The notes: generated by a model from the letters alone, not told the origin. Positions 24,782 to 34,347 are shown, counted from the stretch's first letter. The stretch: 51,509 nt of DNA from CAWUKT01 sp963923035 (GCA_963923035.1 CAWUKT010000048.1:1-51509); one strand, 5' to 3'. Numbers and translations: made by a program.

Positions 24782-25963
24782 ATGGCTTATTTTTCTTGCT
24801 GCCCCGTGGAGTTCATCAATACCATAGGAATTGCCGTTTCTGGATTCATGGCCATGTACGTTCTGCAACGGCCCCAGAAATCTTTGTCCGACTTTTTCAT
24901 TGTCCTCCTCAACCTCATCGTGGTCTTTTACCTGGCGAATGAGATTTGGATTCACCGGGAAAATACCGTCGTCAACCTCACCATCGGGATCATCATCCCC
25001 TACTCGATTTTCCCCATTTATATTCTCTACGGGCTTCTCCTCCTCCAAAAGGCCCCCAAATTCCGCTGGCAGTGGTCCTTTCTGTTCATTCCCGCTGGGG
25101 TGATTTCCATCTCCGTCGTTGCCCACCTGCTATTCACCGACACCGAGCCCCTGGCGAGCCTTCAGCAGATGTATTATGACCCGGATGTTCCGACCCTGGT
25201 GATTTACAAAGGCTATGATGTCTTCAATCTGGTCGTGGCGTTCTGGTTCATGGGCAAATTGAAGCGGTACCGCAATGACATGGAGCGGTGGTACTCCGAT
25301 ATGGAGCCCGTCCGGTTTCAATGGCTGAGATCGTTCACCTGGGGCTTCTTTTCCCTCAATCTCGTCGCCACGGTGGTCTTTGTTCTCTACAATTTCGGTC
25401 AGTTCCCCTCGATTATTTGGCCCTATACCATCCTCAACTCCTTTGTCGTGGCAGTCCTCGCCTACCTGAACATCAAGGGGATTCAGACCTTTTCCGAGGA
25501 AGCGGTATTGGGGGCTGAAAGAAGGGTGAAGGAGATGGAAAAAGACCGGGAAATCAAGGTCAAAGAAAAACCGAAATACGAGAGTTCCTCAATGAGTTCG
25601 GCGGACATGGAGGCTTTTTTCGGTCGGTTGAAGGATTTGTTTGAGCGGGAGAAAATCTTTTTGGAGCCGCGGCTGCAATTGGTGGAGGTCGCGGAAAAAC
25701 TGGGGGAAAAGCCGCATAAAATATCCCAGACGTTGAACATGCACGGGGGCCTGCGCTTTCACCAATTTGTCAACCAATACCGGGTGGAATACCTGAAGGC
25801 CTTGCTGCGGGACCCCGCCAACCGCCACCTGACCATTCTCGCCCTTGGCCTCGACAGCGGCTTCAATTCCAAGGCCTCCCTCAACCGCATCTTCAAGCAG
25901 ATCACCGGCATTTCTCCCCGCGCCTACCAGGAGGCCCAGCAGCCTGAACCCGTCACCCCGTGA
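24782..25963 (+). CDS. Membrane-anchored AraC/XylS-type transcriptional regulator
   Basis: 393 aa. The N-terminal ~240 residues hold about six or seven hydrophobic helices (FINTIGIAVSGFMAMYVL, FFIVLLNLIVVFYLANEIW, LTIGIIIPYSIFPIYILYGL and others). A charged linker follows, then an AraC-type helix-turn-helix domain in the last ~100 residues (LQLVEVAEKLGEKPHKISQ, FVNQYRVEYLKALL, LTILALGLDSGFNSKASLNR, TGISPRAYQEAQ). This one-component membrane-sensor layout is common in Bacteroidota. It probably couples a membrane signal to nearby genes, possibly the S66 gene 21 nt upstream. Its stop overlaps the convergent small membrane protein gene by 11 nt. Confidence 0.93.
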   Translation: MAYFSCCPVEFINTIGIAVSGFMAMYVLQRPQKSLSDFFIVLLNLIVVFYLANEIWIHRENTVVNLTIGIIIPYSIFPIYILYGLLLLQKAPKFRWQWSFLFIPAGVISISVVAHLLFTDTEPLASLQQMYYDPDVPTLVIYKGYDVFNLVVAFWFMGKLKRYRNDMERWYSDMEPVRFQWLRSFTWGFFSLNLVATVVFVLYNFGQFPSIIWPYTILNSFVVAVLAYLNIKGIQTFSEEAVLGAERRVKEMEKDREIKVKEKPKYESSSMSSADMEAFFGRLKDLFEREKIFLEPRLQLVEVAEKLGEKPHKISQTLNMHGGLRFHQFVNQYRVEYLKALLRDPANRHLTILALGLDSGFNSKASLNRIFKQITGISPRAYQEAQQPEPVTP

Positions 25964-26249
25964 TCCAGCTCCCCAAAATCCCGTAGACCAGCACCATGCT
26001 CGCCCCAATCACTATCGAAGGCCAAAATTTGGCCGGAAACAAGCGGTGGGAGATATAGGCCGCCAGGAACAACAGCCCCAACAACAGGAAAAAGCCGCTC
26101 GACAAGGCCCCGGAGCCATTTGCGTACATCGGTACGCCCACATCACTTTGGTTGGGACCTTTCATCAGGTCCACCAGGTACAATGCCGCCATCGTCCCGG
26201 CAATCCCCAGCACAATATTCGTCACTGCATTCCACTGTGGTTTCCCCAT
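25953..26249 (-). CDS. Small membrane protein coupled to the K+ channel gene
   Basis: 98 aa with three hydrophobic helices (NIVLGIAGTMAALYLVDLM, GFFLLLGLLFLAAYI, SIVIGASMVLVYGILGSWI). No family recognised. The ATG at 26249 starts 2 nt after the stop of the K+ channel gene, so the two are very likely one transcript; an in-frame TTG at 26255 would overlap the channel stop. It may be an accessory subunit of the channel, but this rests on position only. Its 3' end overlaps the convergent AraC-type regulator gene. Confidence 0.75.
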   Translation of the reverse strand: MGKPQWNAVTNIVLGIAGTMAALYLVDLMKGPNQSDVGVPMYANGSGALSSGFFLLLGLLFLAAYISHRLFPAKFWPSIVIGASMVLVYGILGSWITG

Positions 26250-26251
26250 CC

Positions 26252-27271
26252 TCAACCGAATACCCGTTGAAATTCTTCCATCTGCGCCTGCGTCCCGATC
26301 ACGAAGAGCTTCTCGCCCACCTGAATCACCAGATCAGCCCGGGGATTCAATTCAAAGCGCCCGTCGGGCAATTGCGTGCCGAGCACCATCACACCGGTCC
26401 GCGACCGGATGTCCAGCTCTTTCAGGGTCTTCCCGACCAATTTGGAGCTGGGGACACAATCGATCTGGTCGAGCTGCATGTGGAACTTGCCCTGGCCCGA
26501 GATCAGGTCCACAAAGTCCACCAAGGCGGGCTTGGTCATGATGCGGGCCATCTTGCGGCCGCCGAGGATATTCGGAAGGATCACCCGGTTGGCACCGGCA
26601 ATGCGCAACTTCGAGATCGTGCTCTCGTTGGCGGCGCGTGCCACAACCGAAACCTTCGGATTGAGCTGCCGGATGGTCAGCGTGACATATACGTTCGAGG
26701 CGTCGTCGGCCAGCGCGGAGATCACGCCTTTGGCGTGGGACAATTGGGCCATCTCCAGGATGGTCTCCTCCGTGGCGTCGCCCTGGAGGATCAACCATTC
26801 GGGGTGTTGTTCGAGGTAGTGCTTGACCACATCAATGTCCCGCTCGATGATGACAAAATTTTCCCCATCGTGCTCCAATTCGCGGGCCGCCTGACTGCCA
26901 TTCCGGCCCAGCCCGCAAATGATGACGTGGTTGCGGAGTTTCTTGATTTCCTTGTTCACGCGGTAACCCTTTAAAAATCCCTGAATTTCTCCCTCCACCA
27001 CGAATGTCGTGAGGGTATTGATGACATAGATGAACATTCCGATGGAAAAGATCACCAGAAAGCTCACAAAAATCTTGCCCGGATCGCTCAATTCGGCGTC
27101 TCCCAGAATTCCATATCCCACCGTGGACACGGTGATGATCGTCATGTAAAATGAATCGACGAGGGAATAGCCTTCCAGATAGTAGAAACCAGCCATGCCC
27201 ACAGTCAGGGTCAACAGGAGAAGCAATGCCGCTGTTCTCAATTTCCGCAGGATGGTGGTGTCGAGCATCAT
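26252..27271 (-). CDS. Two-helix potassium channel with RCK (TrkA-N/TrkA-C) domains
   Basis: 339 aa. Two membrane helices flank a pore loop with the canonical selectivity filter TVGYG (residues 50-54, in IITVSTVGYG). The cytosolic part is an RCK regulator: TrkA-N Rossmann domain beginning VIICGLGRNGSQAARELEHD (NAD-type glycine motif) and a TrkA-C domain (LVGKTLKELDIRSRTGVMVL). It matches the MthK/Kch type. Gating by calcium, nucleotides or voltage cannot be told from sequence. It is the first gene of a pair with a 98-aa membrane protein, 92 nt downstream of the NifU-like gene on the same strand. Confidence 0.95.
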   Translation of the reverse strand: MMLDTTILRKLRTAALLLLLTLTVGMAGFYYLEGYSLVDSFYMTIITVSTVGYGILGDAELSDPGKIFVSFLVIFSIGMFIYVINTLTTFVVEGEIQGFLKGYRVNKEIKKLRNHVIICGLGRNGSQAARELEHDGENFVIIERDIDVVKHYLEQHPEWLILQGDATEETILEMAQLSHAKGVISALADDASNVYVTLTIRQLNPKVSVVARAANESTISKLRIAGANRVILPNILGGRKMARIMTKPALVDFVDLISGQGKFHMQLDQIDCVPSSKLVGKTLKELDIRSRTGVMVLGTQLPDGRFELNPRADLVIQVGEKLFVIGTQAQMEEFQRVFG

Positions 27272-27363
27272 GTGAAAATAAGGAAATGGCGGGAATTCAC
27301 CCGAAAAGTGGTAAAAATCAGTCCCGTGGGGGGAAGATCAGGCAAGGAGGGAAAATAGAGCAA

Positions 27364-27621
27364 TTAGGCAGGATCGACCGCGACTACGCCGGCGACTTCG
27401 GGAACTGTCCGCTTGATGGCCTGTTCCAGGCCCGCCCGCATGGTCATATGACTCATTTCACAGGTCTCGCAGCTGCCCAGCAGCTGCAATTCAACTACCA
27501 TCTCATCGGTAATCCGATGGAGCCGGACATCACCGCCGTCAGACTTGAGGTACGGCCGCATGGTGTCGAGCGCCCGCTCGATCTTTTCCCGTAACACGTC
27601 TATATCTACCGTTGGTGTCAT
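27364..27621 (-). CDS. NifU C-terminal-domain protein (Fe-S cluster carrier)
   Basis: 85-aa stand-alone NifU C-terminal domain (Nfu-like), a carrier that binds and hands on an Fe-S cluster. It has the usual YLKSDGGDVRL start and the cluster Cys pair Cys51/Cys54 in LGSCETCEMSHMTMRAGLEQ. The consensus is GxCxxCPxSxxTLxxGIE; here the Pro is replaced by Met-Ser-His, a minor deviation. It lies 8 nt after the mrp gene, so the two are an operon for Fe-S assembly. Soluble, cytosolic. Confidence 0.95.
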   Translation of the reverse strand: MTPTVDIDVLREKIERALDTMRPYLKSDGGDVRLHRITDEMVVELQLLGSCETCEMSHMTMRAGLEQAIKRTVPEVAGVVAVDPA

Positions 27622-27629
27622 TGCTATTT

Positions 27630-28727
27630 TTATCGTGTCGTAATCTCAACCTTCTCAGTGGCCGGAAGGGAAGAGTTTCTGATCGCCAGTTGTTGGGCGA
27701 CGTTCTCTGCAATCTCCCGGAATGCCTGGCCAAGGGGGGTATCGGCTTCGAAGGCCGGTGGGGCGCCTGCATCACCGCTCTCCCGCACTTGTTCTACGAT
27801 GGGAACTTGTCCCAACAACTCCACGCCCATCTCTTCTGCCATTCGTTTTCCCCCACCTTCACCAAAAATATAGTACTTCCGGTCGGGCAGATCATCAGGA
27901 ACAAAGTACGCCATATTCTCCACAATTCCCAAGATGGGAACGTTGATCTGGGGCGTTCTGAACATCTCAGCGCCCTTTCTGGCGTCCGCCAGGGCGACCT
28001 TTTGGGGCGTGGTGACCACGACGACTCCGGTGACGGACAGGTGCTGCACCAGGGTCAAATGGAGATCGCCGGTGCCGGGAGGCATGTCCAGGATGAGGTA
28101 ATCGGTTTCATCCCAATCGGAGTCGAAGACCAGCTGCTGCATGGCCTTTGAGGCCATGGGTCCCCGCCAGACGATCGCTTGCTCCGCCGGGACCAAAAAG
28201 CCGATGCTGTTGATCTTGACCCCGTACTGATCGAAGGGGATCATCATGTCGCGGTTGCCTACCTGGCGAACGAAGGGTGTCTTCCCTTCGAGCCCAAACA
28301 TGATGGGCACACTTGGCCCGTAGATGTCGCAGTCGCACAAAGCGACCTTGGCACCCGATTGGGCGAGGGCGACGGCGAGGTTCGCAGCGATGGTGGACTT
28401 ACCCACACCGCCCTTGCCGGACACGACCGCGATGATATTCTTCACGTTGTTCAGGCGGGGCATCTGCTGGCCGGAGGTCACGTTCGAGGTCATGTCGACC
28501 TCGACCACGGCCCCGGGATGCACGTGCTGGTGGACGGCATTGATGCAGTCCTGCTTGATCTTCTCCTTTAAAGGACAGGCAGGAGTGGTCAATACCACCG
28601 TGAAAGCCACTTTCAGGCCATCCACAGTTATGCCCTTGACCATGCCAAGTGTGACCAGATCCTTCTTGAGATCGGGATCCTCTACGTGCCGCAACGCGGC
28701 CTGAACTTGTTGGGGTGTGATGCTCAT
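27630..28727 (-). CDS. mrp: Mrp/NBP35 family Fe-S cluster carrier ATPase
   Basis: 365 aa. An N-terminal MIP18/DUF59 domain (about 1-80, VEDPDLKKDLVTLGMVKGI) precedes the ParA-type NTPase with deviant Walker A SGKGGVGKST (103-112), CDCDIYGPS and LDMPPGTGD. The MPPGTGD box is diagnostic of the Mrp group (ApbC-type). The canonical CxxC near the C-terminus is not visible at its usual place: the segment reads GIVENMAYFVPDDLPDRKYY, as in other Bacteroidota members. The cluster ligands may therefore be different or absent. The start MSITPQQVQAALRHVEDPDL fits the family. It is the first gene of the mrp - nifU-like operon and divergent from the 28923 gene. Confidence 0.96.
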   Translation of the reverse strand: MSITPQQVQAALRHVEDPDLKKDLVTLGMVKGITVDGLKVAFTVVLTTPACPLKEKIKQDCINAVHQHVHPGAVVEVDMTSNVTSGQQMPRLNNVKNIIAVVSGKGGVGKSTIAANLAVALAQSGAKVALCDCDIYGPSVPIMFGLEGKTPFVRQVGNRDMMIPFDQYGVKINSIGFLVPAEQAIVWRGPMASKAMQQLVFDSDWDETDYLILDMPPGTGDLHLTLVQHLSVTGVVVVTTPQKVALADARKGAEMFRTPQINVPILGIVENMAYFVPDDLPDRKYYIFGEGGGKRMAEEMGVELLGQVPIVEQVRESGDAGAPPAFEADTPLGQAFREIAENVAQQLAIRNSSLPATEKVEITTR

Positions 28728-28922
28728 CGATTCAAAGTTAGGCCATTTAACCTATATGGAGAAACTCAGAGGGGGCTGGATTGTTGGCTGGGAAAAAACA
28801 GTTTTCCACAGATGGATTCCCGGCCGTCCACTAAAGAAATATATGCGTTTTATGGAAAGGCCCCGATTGGGTCATCTTACCCCCAGACACTAAGAACTAC
28901 CAACATTTTCAAATCAGGAAAA

Positions 28923-30227
28923 ATGAACCGCTATCGCTATACATTAGCCAGTATTCTCTTTGCCTTTACGCTACTGACCGGGTCGCTTCAAGCCACCAAC
29001 TACTACACCATTTCCAGCGGAAACTTCAATGACAACGGCAATGTCTGGTCCAATGACGGGACCAACGCATGTGGTTGTGCCCCTGCCGCCAGCTTTGTCA
29101 ATGCCGGCGACACCATTTTCATCCGCCACGAAATCATTCTCAACCAGGAACTGTCTATTCAAAACAACGCCCACCTGTCTATTTCCTCCAGCGGCCTCCT
29201 CAATGGCTCCTTCGGCATCCGGATGGACAACAACGCCAGCCTCTTCAATGCCGGCTCCCTCCAACCTGGCTTTCTATTTGTATTCAATTCCACCCTTGTC
29301 AGCACCGGTAGCATCAGCACCGCCGGCAGCTACCTCAACCTCGCCAGCACCAGCGACCTCTCCGGCAGCGTCCACGTCGGCTTCGATTTCCGGACCATGC
29401 ACTCCGGCACGCTGATCCTCCGCAGCAACACCTTCATGAACGTCGATGGCTTCTTTTTCAACATCGGCACCCTCATTACCGAGCCGGGCGTCTGCATCAA
29501 CATCGGCGGCGACTTCTTCAGCGCGGAATCCGGCATCGTCATCGGCGATGGCCACGTCACCGCCGGTTTCAACATCACCAACAATGGTGCCTGGGACATC
29601 AACACGGGCTGGTGCGCCGGTGTCGACGGTTTTGGCATGCCGAATACCGAAAACTGCATTACCTGCGGTCCCCTGCCCGTCACCCTCCAGTCCTTTGATG
29701 CGGCCTATCAAATGCAGGAGCAAAATGTCCGCCTCATCTGGAATACCCTGAATGAGGTCAACAGCGACCACTTTGTGGTGGAGCGGAGCCTGGATGGGAT
29801 CGAGTTTGAAGTGGTGCGGGAAGAAAAAAGCCTGGGTTCGGATACCAAAGAAGCGCATTATGAGTGGGTAGACGAAACGCCGGGTGAAGGCATGAACTAC
29901 TACCGCCTCCGTCAAATTGACCGGGACGGACAGCAGCAGGTTCTCGGGACCGAGAAGGTCTATGTCAGCGCCACCGCAAATACTTCCTTCGTCGCGTGGC
30001 CCCAGCCGACCCAAGGCCAACTTCAGTTCCAGCTGTCGCTGGAAGAAGCCCGGTCGCTCGACATCATCGTCCTCGACCTCGCCGGCCGTATCGTCCTGCA
30101 ACAAAGCAGCTCGGAGTCCGATGCCCACCACGGCCACCTCGACCTCAGCCAACTCGACGCGGGTACCTATATCCTCCGCGCCAAGGCCGGCACCTTCACC
30201 CACAGCCAAAAGATTACCAAGATTTAA
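28923..30227 (+). CDS. Secreted beta-helix-like protein with T9SS type A sorting domain
   Basis: 434 aa from the ATG at 28923; the ORF continues upstream but the signal peptide fixes the start (MNRYRYTLASILFAFTLLTG, cleavage near GSLQA). The N-terminal ~230 residues are low-complexity beta structure with short strands and Gly/Asn/Ser turns (NNAHLSISSSGLLNGSFGIR), like a G8/right-handed beta-helix domain. An FN3-like module follows (NVRLIWNTLNEVNSDHFVVE to YYRLRQIDRDGQQQV) and then a type A sorting domain (WPQPTQGQLQFQLSL to AGTYILRAKAGTFTHSQKI). It is probably a surface adhesin or glycan-binding protein; no catalytic motif was seen. It is followed by a strong terminator. Confidence 0.9.
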   Translation: MNRYRYTLASILFAFTLLTGSLQATNYYTISSGNFNDNGNVWSNDGTNACGCAPAASFVNAGDTIFIRHEIILNQELSIQNNAHLSISSSGLLNGSFGIRMDNNASLFNAGSLQPGFLFVFNSTLVSTGSISTAGSYLNLASTSDLSGSVHVGFDFRTMHSGTLILRSNTFMNVDGFFFNIGTLITEPGVCINIGGDFFSAESGIVIGDGHVTAGFNITNNGAWDINTGWCAGVDGFGMPNTENCITCGPLPVTLQSFDAAYQMQEQNVRLIWNTLNEVNSDHFVVERSLDGIEFEVVREEKSLGSDTKEAHYEWVDETPGEGMNYYRLRQIDRDGQQQVLGTEKVYVSATANTSFVAWPQPTQGQLQFQLSLEEARSLDIIVLDLAGRIVLQQSSSESDAHHGHLDLSQLDAGTYILRAKAGTFTHSQKITKI

Positions 30228-30247
30228 GTTGTTTCCACTATCCGTTT

Positions 30248-30276
30248 GGGGAGGCCCGTATGGTCTCCCCTTTTTT
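30248..30276 (+). terminator. Intrinsic terminator of the 28923 gene
   Basis: GGGGAG (30248-30253) pairs with CTCCCC (30265-30270), with further GCC/GGT pairing inside. A run of six T follows (30271-30276). Confidence 0.8.
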
Positions 30277-30336
30277 GTTGCCTCCAATTTCAAAAAGGAA
30301 TTTCCCCATTCCCATTCCATTCTCACCCCTGCCCGA

Positions 30337-33300
30337 CTAGCGCTTCAACAGTACCAATCCTTTGACCCGCGTTCCATTGCTCACTTCGAGGGTATAGTAA
30401 TACGTATCCTCCGGCAACTCCTCCCCTGCGGCAGCCAGTCCCCCCCAATCGTTTCCATAATTGCCCGAGGAATACACCAGGTTCCCCAACTGATCGAAGA
30501 CCTGGAGTTTGCTGTTGGGATAGTCCATCAGGCCCGGGATTTCAAAGACATCGTTGAGGCCATCGCCGTTCGGAGAGAAGCCCCGGACCGGATCGTAGGG
30601 CTGGACCAATAAAATCACCTCATCGGTTTCGATACACGGACCATTTTGCACCACCCACTGCAAGCGGTTTTCTCCTTCGGTAAGTCCGGAAACAGACGAC
30701 GTCGCCGAAGCCATATCTGAAAGGGTGCCTGACCCGCTTACCACCTGCCAGGAACCGGTTCCAATGGGGGGAAAAGCGGCCGAAAGCAGGGTGGAAGAAG
30801 AAAAATAAACCTCCATGTCCGGTCCCGCATCAGCGGGCAAAGGTGCTTCTGCCACCGTCGTGGTGACAGAATCCGCATTGGTGCAGCCATTGGCGTCGGT
30901 GTAGAGGTAGACCAGGTTCAGGGCATTCCCCGTTGGAGCCTGGGCAGGATCAAACTGGGCACCCGTAACTGCTGGCCCACTGAACTGCCCCCCCGCAGGC
31001 TGGGCGGTTAGTTGGATGGGGGTCGCCCCACTGCAATAGACCGGCTCCAAGGGCGAAAAGACGACATTGGGGGCCGGGAAGACTGTGACTTGTTGCGTAT
31101 CCGCATCCACGCATCCGGCGGAGACGGAATAGGTATAGACAATGGGGTACGTCCCGCCGGGAGCTACCGCGCCCGGATCAAACGTTCCCGGGCCCACCCC
31201 GGGGCCCGAGAAACTTCCCCCCAGGGGTTGCCCCTGGAGAAGAACCGTTGGATCGTTCTCACAGTAATTGGGGGCCAGGCCCGTGAAGGAGGCCACTGGC
31301 TGGAGCACCACTTCCATGGTCAGCGAATCAGTGTCGGAGCATCCATTGGGATCGGTATAGGCATAGCCAATGGGATGGATTCCCAGGCCGGCCAAAGCGG
31401 GATCGAAGCTCGTTCCGGCGATGCCATTGCCTCCGAGGGTACCTCCGAGCGGGGAGACGTTGAGAGCGATGCCGGGCGAATTGGAACAGAGGACCGTAAA
31501 TGGAGCCGTCAGGGTAACCAGCGGAGCGGGAAAGACCTCCACCGTCTGGGTTTCCACACCGGTGCAGCCAAATCCGTCCGTGAAGGAGTAGTCAATCGGG
31601 TGACTTCCCGCCCCCGCCAGAGCGGGATCAAATACAGCTCCGGTGATTCCGGGGCCCGAGAAGATTCCCCCGAGGGGATTACCCGTCAGGTTTTCAGCCG
31701 GGCCATTGGAACAGTTGGTGGGGGAGAGTCCGGCAAAGCCAACCGCCGGCAATGCCCGCACGATGACCAATGAGCTGTCCGCATTGGTGCAGCCATTGAG
31801 GTCAGTAAAGGCATAAATCAACAGGGTGGTATCCGGCGGATTCAAAAGGGAAGGATCAAAGACATTGCCATTGATACCGGCTCCCTGAAAGGTGCCTCCC
31901 TGAGGAGTGCCGAAGAGATTGACCGCGGGATCCCCAAAACAATAGGCCGGCGCTGCTCCTCCAAGCGCGACATTCGGCAATGGATTCTCGATCACCTGGA
32001 TCGTGTCCATCCACATACAATTGTTGGTGTCCTGGAGGGTCAAGCTAAATGTACCCGGTACGCCGACCGTTATGGTGGGCGTGGTCGCACCATTGGACCA
32101 ATCATACAATACTGCCTGCGCTCCCGAGGCCAATTGGACGCTGTCCCCGGCGCAAAAGCTGGCCGTCGGCGGCAAAAAGCTCCCCGGGCCGGCCCATACT
32201 CCCACCAGGATCGAATCGGTGGACGGGCAATTGTTTGAGTCGACCACTTCCACCGAGACCCATCCAGCGACCGAGACATTGATGGTCTGGGTCGTCGCGC
32301 CGGTCGACCACATATACGTTGCGCCCGGATTCCCGGCGTCCAGAATGATACTGGCCCCATCGCAGAGGGTCGTGTCCGGTCCCAAATTGACCGCCGTGGC
32401 CCCCGAGAGGGTCACCACCAGGGTATCCGTTCCGGTACAACCGGAAAGATTCGTCACCGCTACGAAATAGGTATCTGCGACGGCCACCGTGATGCTTTGT
32501 GAGGTGGCTCCCGTCGACCAGAGGTAGGACGCGCCCCCATTGCCCGCATCCAGAACCACCGCGTTCCCAGCGCAAAGGGTCGTATCCGGCCCCAAATTGA
32601 CCGTCGGAATCGCTCCACCGGTCACCACGATGCTATCGGTTCCGTTGCATCCCACCGAATCCGATACCACCACCGAAAAGGTATCCGCCGTGGCCACATT
32701 GATGGTCTGGGTGGTCGCGCCATTGGACCACAGGAAATCCAATCCCGGATTTCCTGCGTCGAGGACCACCACGCCAGTGGCACACAGGGAGGTATCTGGG
32801 CCCAGGTTCACCACCGGATCGCTTCCGAATCCCACAAAGATCGAGTCCCGGGCCACGCAGCCGTTGGCGTCTGTGACCTCCACCGAAAATGTATCGGTGG
32901 AGGTCACCTGAATCATCTGGGTCGTGGCACCGGTCGACCAGGACCAGGTCAGTCCCGGATTTTGGGCGTCCAAATCTACCTGGCCGGCGCCCCCACACTG
33001 CACCGTGTCCGGCCCGAGGTTCACCGTTGGCCCCGGGTCAATGGTGATGGGGGCTGCAAACTGGTTGGTACAGCCAAAGGTATCGGTCAGGATCACCGAA
33101 GCCGTATAGGTCCCGGGGCTGGTATAGGCGTGGGGAGGCATCGCCAGGATGGAGGTATTCCCATCGCCGAACGCCCAACTATAAGACCCCAGCACCGGCA
33201 ACAAGGGTCCTGTCGGAACCCAATTGGTTACGGGGGACATATTGACAAATGCCCCCTGATTGGAATTGCTTGAGTTGTCGGTCACGATGGCGGACCCCGG

Positions 33301-34347
33301 CCCATCGTTCATGCGGTAATAGGCCATCAGGCCGGACTCATTTCCCCCCAACACCTGGTCCATCCCCGCCTGAAGTTCCCCCGCAGTCCGGGCATAGTTC
33401 CAGATACGGACTTCATCTACCTGTCCATCAAAAAAGCGCCCCACCGGAAACAAGGCTTGACGGCCCAAATGGAGGTCCAGGGAAGACACTCCGATAGTCC
33501 CTACAATGGGCGTTGTATTCTGAAGAACCCCATTGAGGTAAACACGGACGAAGTTCCCGTCGTAGGTGCCGGCGATGTGGTACCAGGTCCCGGTCGCCAT
33601 GAGAGGAGCGGAAAAGGCCTCATAAGAAAGAAAGGAGCCGTTGATTCCAATTTCAAAATCCACGATTCCGCCCCCTCCGCAGCGCAATTCAAACCCTTCG
33701 TTCCCGGTTGCACCGGCGAAATTCAGGGTTGAGACCACCACGCCTTCCTGGCGGTTGGCCGTCCAGACATCCGCATTGATCCACGCTTCCACTGTGATCT
33801 CGTTGGTGATGGCCAAACCAGGGCCAGTGGGAACCTGGACATACTCGGTGGCCCCATCAAAGTCCAGCGCCCAGTCTACCAGGGCAAAATCAATGGTATC
33901 ATCGGGGCAGGTGGGAACCGAATCGGGAAAAATAGCGCCCTCGATTCCGGGAAGCACCGTTACAAATACCTGGTTGATGAGAATGGCTGTGCTCCCGTCG
34001 CTGGTATCCGTGGCCAGGATAGACAAAACCGAATTGGTGAACAGAGGACCGGACGGCAAGGCAATTGTCCCCCCGGTTCCCATCAGCGTGCCTCCAAATG
34101 GGGCCCCCGAAAACGAGTCCACCAATTGGTAACTCACCCCGATCTCGCTCAAGGCCACGAATACGTCCAGACTGTCTCCATAGCAGAGGGAATCCCCCGA
34201 GGCCGCCACCCCCAAAGTCGAATCGGGCAAAGGGGGAGGCGTGCTGTACCCCGCCTTGGCCGGACCGGCCATCAACAGGAGCAGCAGCAAGGCTCCCCAA
34301 CCATATAGGTAGGTCCCGACGGATAGGAAGGTGTTTTTACGGTTCAT
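30337..34347 (-). CDS. Giant surface adhesin with LamG, PKD and two repeat arrays, T9SS type B sorting domain
   Basis: 1336 aa. Signal peptide near MNRKNTFLSVGTYLYGWGA with a long hydrophobic core to about residue 30. A LamG/concanavalin-like domain covers about 157-345 (LDFDGATEYVQV to QVDEVRIWNYAR). A PKD domain lies around 385-437 (YSWAFGDGNTSI, PGTYTASVILTD). Then come two tandem arrays. The first has five ~71-aa repeats (about 440-790), each opening VNLGPDT and containing W-S-T/N-GAT. The second has five ~75-80-aa repeats (about 792-1190) with a GGxFxGPGxxGxxFDP core. The end is a T9SS type B (gliding-motility) sorting domain (GFSPNGDGLNDVFEIPGLMD, TYYYTLEV). Type B cargo normally needs a SprF-like protein, one of which lies about 9 kb away. 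It is divergent from the next adhesin. Confidence 0.93.
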   Translation of the reverse strand: MNRKNTFLSVGTYLYGWGALLLLLLMAGPAKAGYSTPPPLPDSTLGVAASGDSLCYGDSLDVFVALSEIGVSYQLVDSFSGAPFGGTLMGTGGTIALPSGPLFTNSVLSILATDTSDGSTAILINQVFVTVLPGIEGAIFPDSVPTCPDDTIDFALVDWALDFDGATEYVQVPTGPGLAITNEITVEAWINADVWTANRQEGVVVSTLNFAGATGNEGFELRCGGGGIVDFEIGINGSFLSYEAFSAPLMATGTWYHIAGTYDGNFVRVYLNGVLQNTTPIVGTIGVSSLDLHLGRQALFPVGRFFDGQVDEVRIWNYARTAGELQAGMDQVLGGNESGLMAYYRMNDGPGSAIVTDNSSNSNQGAFVNMSPVTNWVPTGPLLPVLGSYSWAFGDGNTSILAMPPHAYTSPGTYTASVILTDTFGCTNQFAAPITIDPGPTVNLGPDTVQCGGAGQVDLDAQNPGLTWSWSTGATTQMIQVTSTDTFSVEVTDANGCVARDSIFVGFGSDPVVNLGPDTSLCATGVVVLDAGNPGLDFLWSNGATTQTINVATADTFSVVVSDSVGCNGTDSIVVTGGAIPTVNLGPDTTLCAGNAVVLDAGNGGASYLWSTGATSQSITVAVADTYFVAVTNLSGCTGTDTLVVTLSGATAVNLGPDTTLCDGASIILDAGNPGATYMWSTGATTQTINVSVAGWVSVEVVDSNNCPSTDSILVGVWAGPGSFLPPTASFCAGDSVQLASGAQAVLYDWSNGATTPTITVGVPGTFSLTLQDTNNCMWMDTIQVIENPLPNVALGGAAPAYCFGDPAVNLFGTPQGGTFQGAGINGNVFDPSLLNPPDTTLLIYAFTDLNGCTNADSSLVIVRALPAVGFAGLSPTNCSNGPAENLTGNPLGGIFSGPGITGAVFDPALAGAGSHPIDYSFTDGFGCTGVETQTVEVFPAPLVTLTAPFTVLCSNSPGIALNVSPLGGTLGGNGIAGTSFDPALAGLGIHPIGYAYTDPNGCSDTDSLTMEVVLQPVASFTGLAPNYCENDPTVLLQGQPLGGSFSGPGVGPGTFDPGAVAPGGTYPIVYTYSVSAGCVDADTQQVTVFPAPNVVFSPLEPVYCSGATPIQLTAQPAGGQFSGPAVTGAQFDPAQAPTGNALNLVYLYTDANGCTNADSVTTTVAEAPLPADAGPDMEVYFSSSTLLSAAFPPIGTGSWQVVSGSGTLSDMASATSSVSGLTEGENRLQWVVQNGPCIETDEVILLVQPYDPVRGFSPNGDGLNDVFEIPGLMDYPNSKLQVFDQLGNLVYSSGNYGNDWGGLAAAGEELPEDTYYYTLEVSNGTRVKGLVLLKR
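30830..31975 (-). repeat. Coding array of five ~75-80-aa repeats
   Basis: Inside the 1336-aa adhesin. Each unit ends in a T-D-x-x-G-C-T/S strand and carries PLGGxFSGPGxxGxxFDP. Consecutive units differ clearly in amino acids, so the array is old or under diversifying drift, not a recent tandem expansion. Confidence 0.7.
31977..33030 (-). repeat. Coding array of five ~71-aa repeats
   Basis: Inside the 1336-aa adhesin. Units share VNLGPDT, a C-x(5)-LDAGNPG segment, W-STGATTQ and D-FSVxVTD. The first four are close copies; the fifth (near 31.98-32.2 kb) is diverged and lacks the VNLGPDT opening. Confidence 0.75.
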
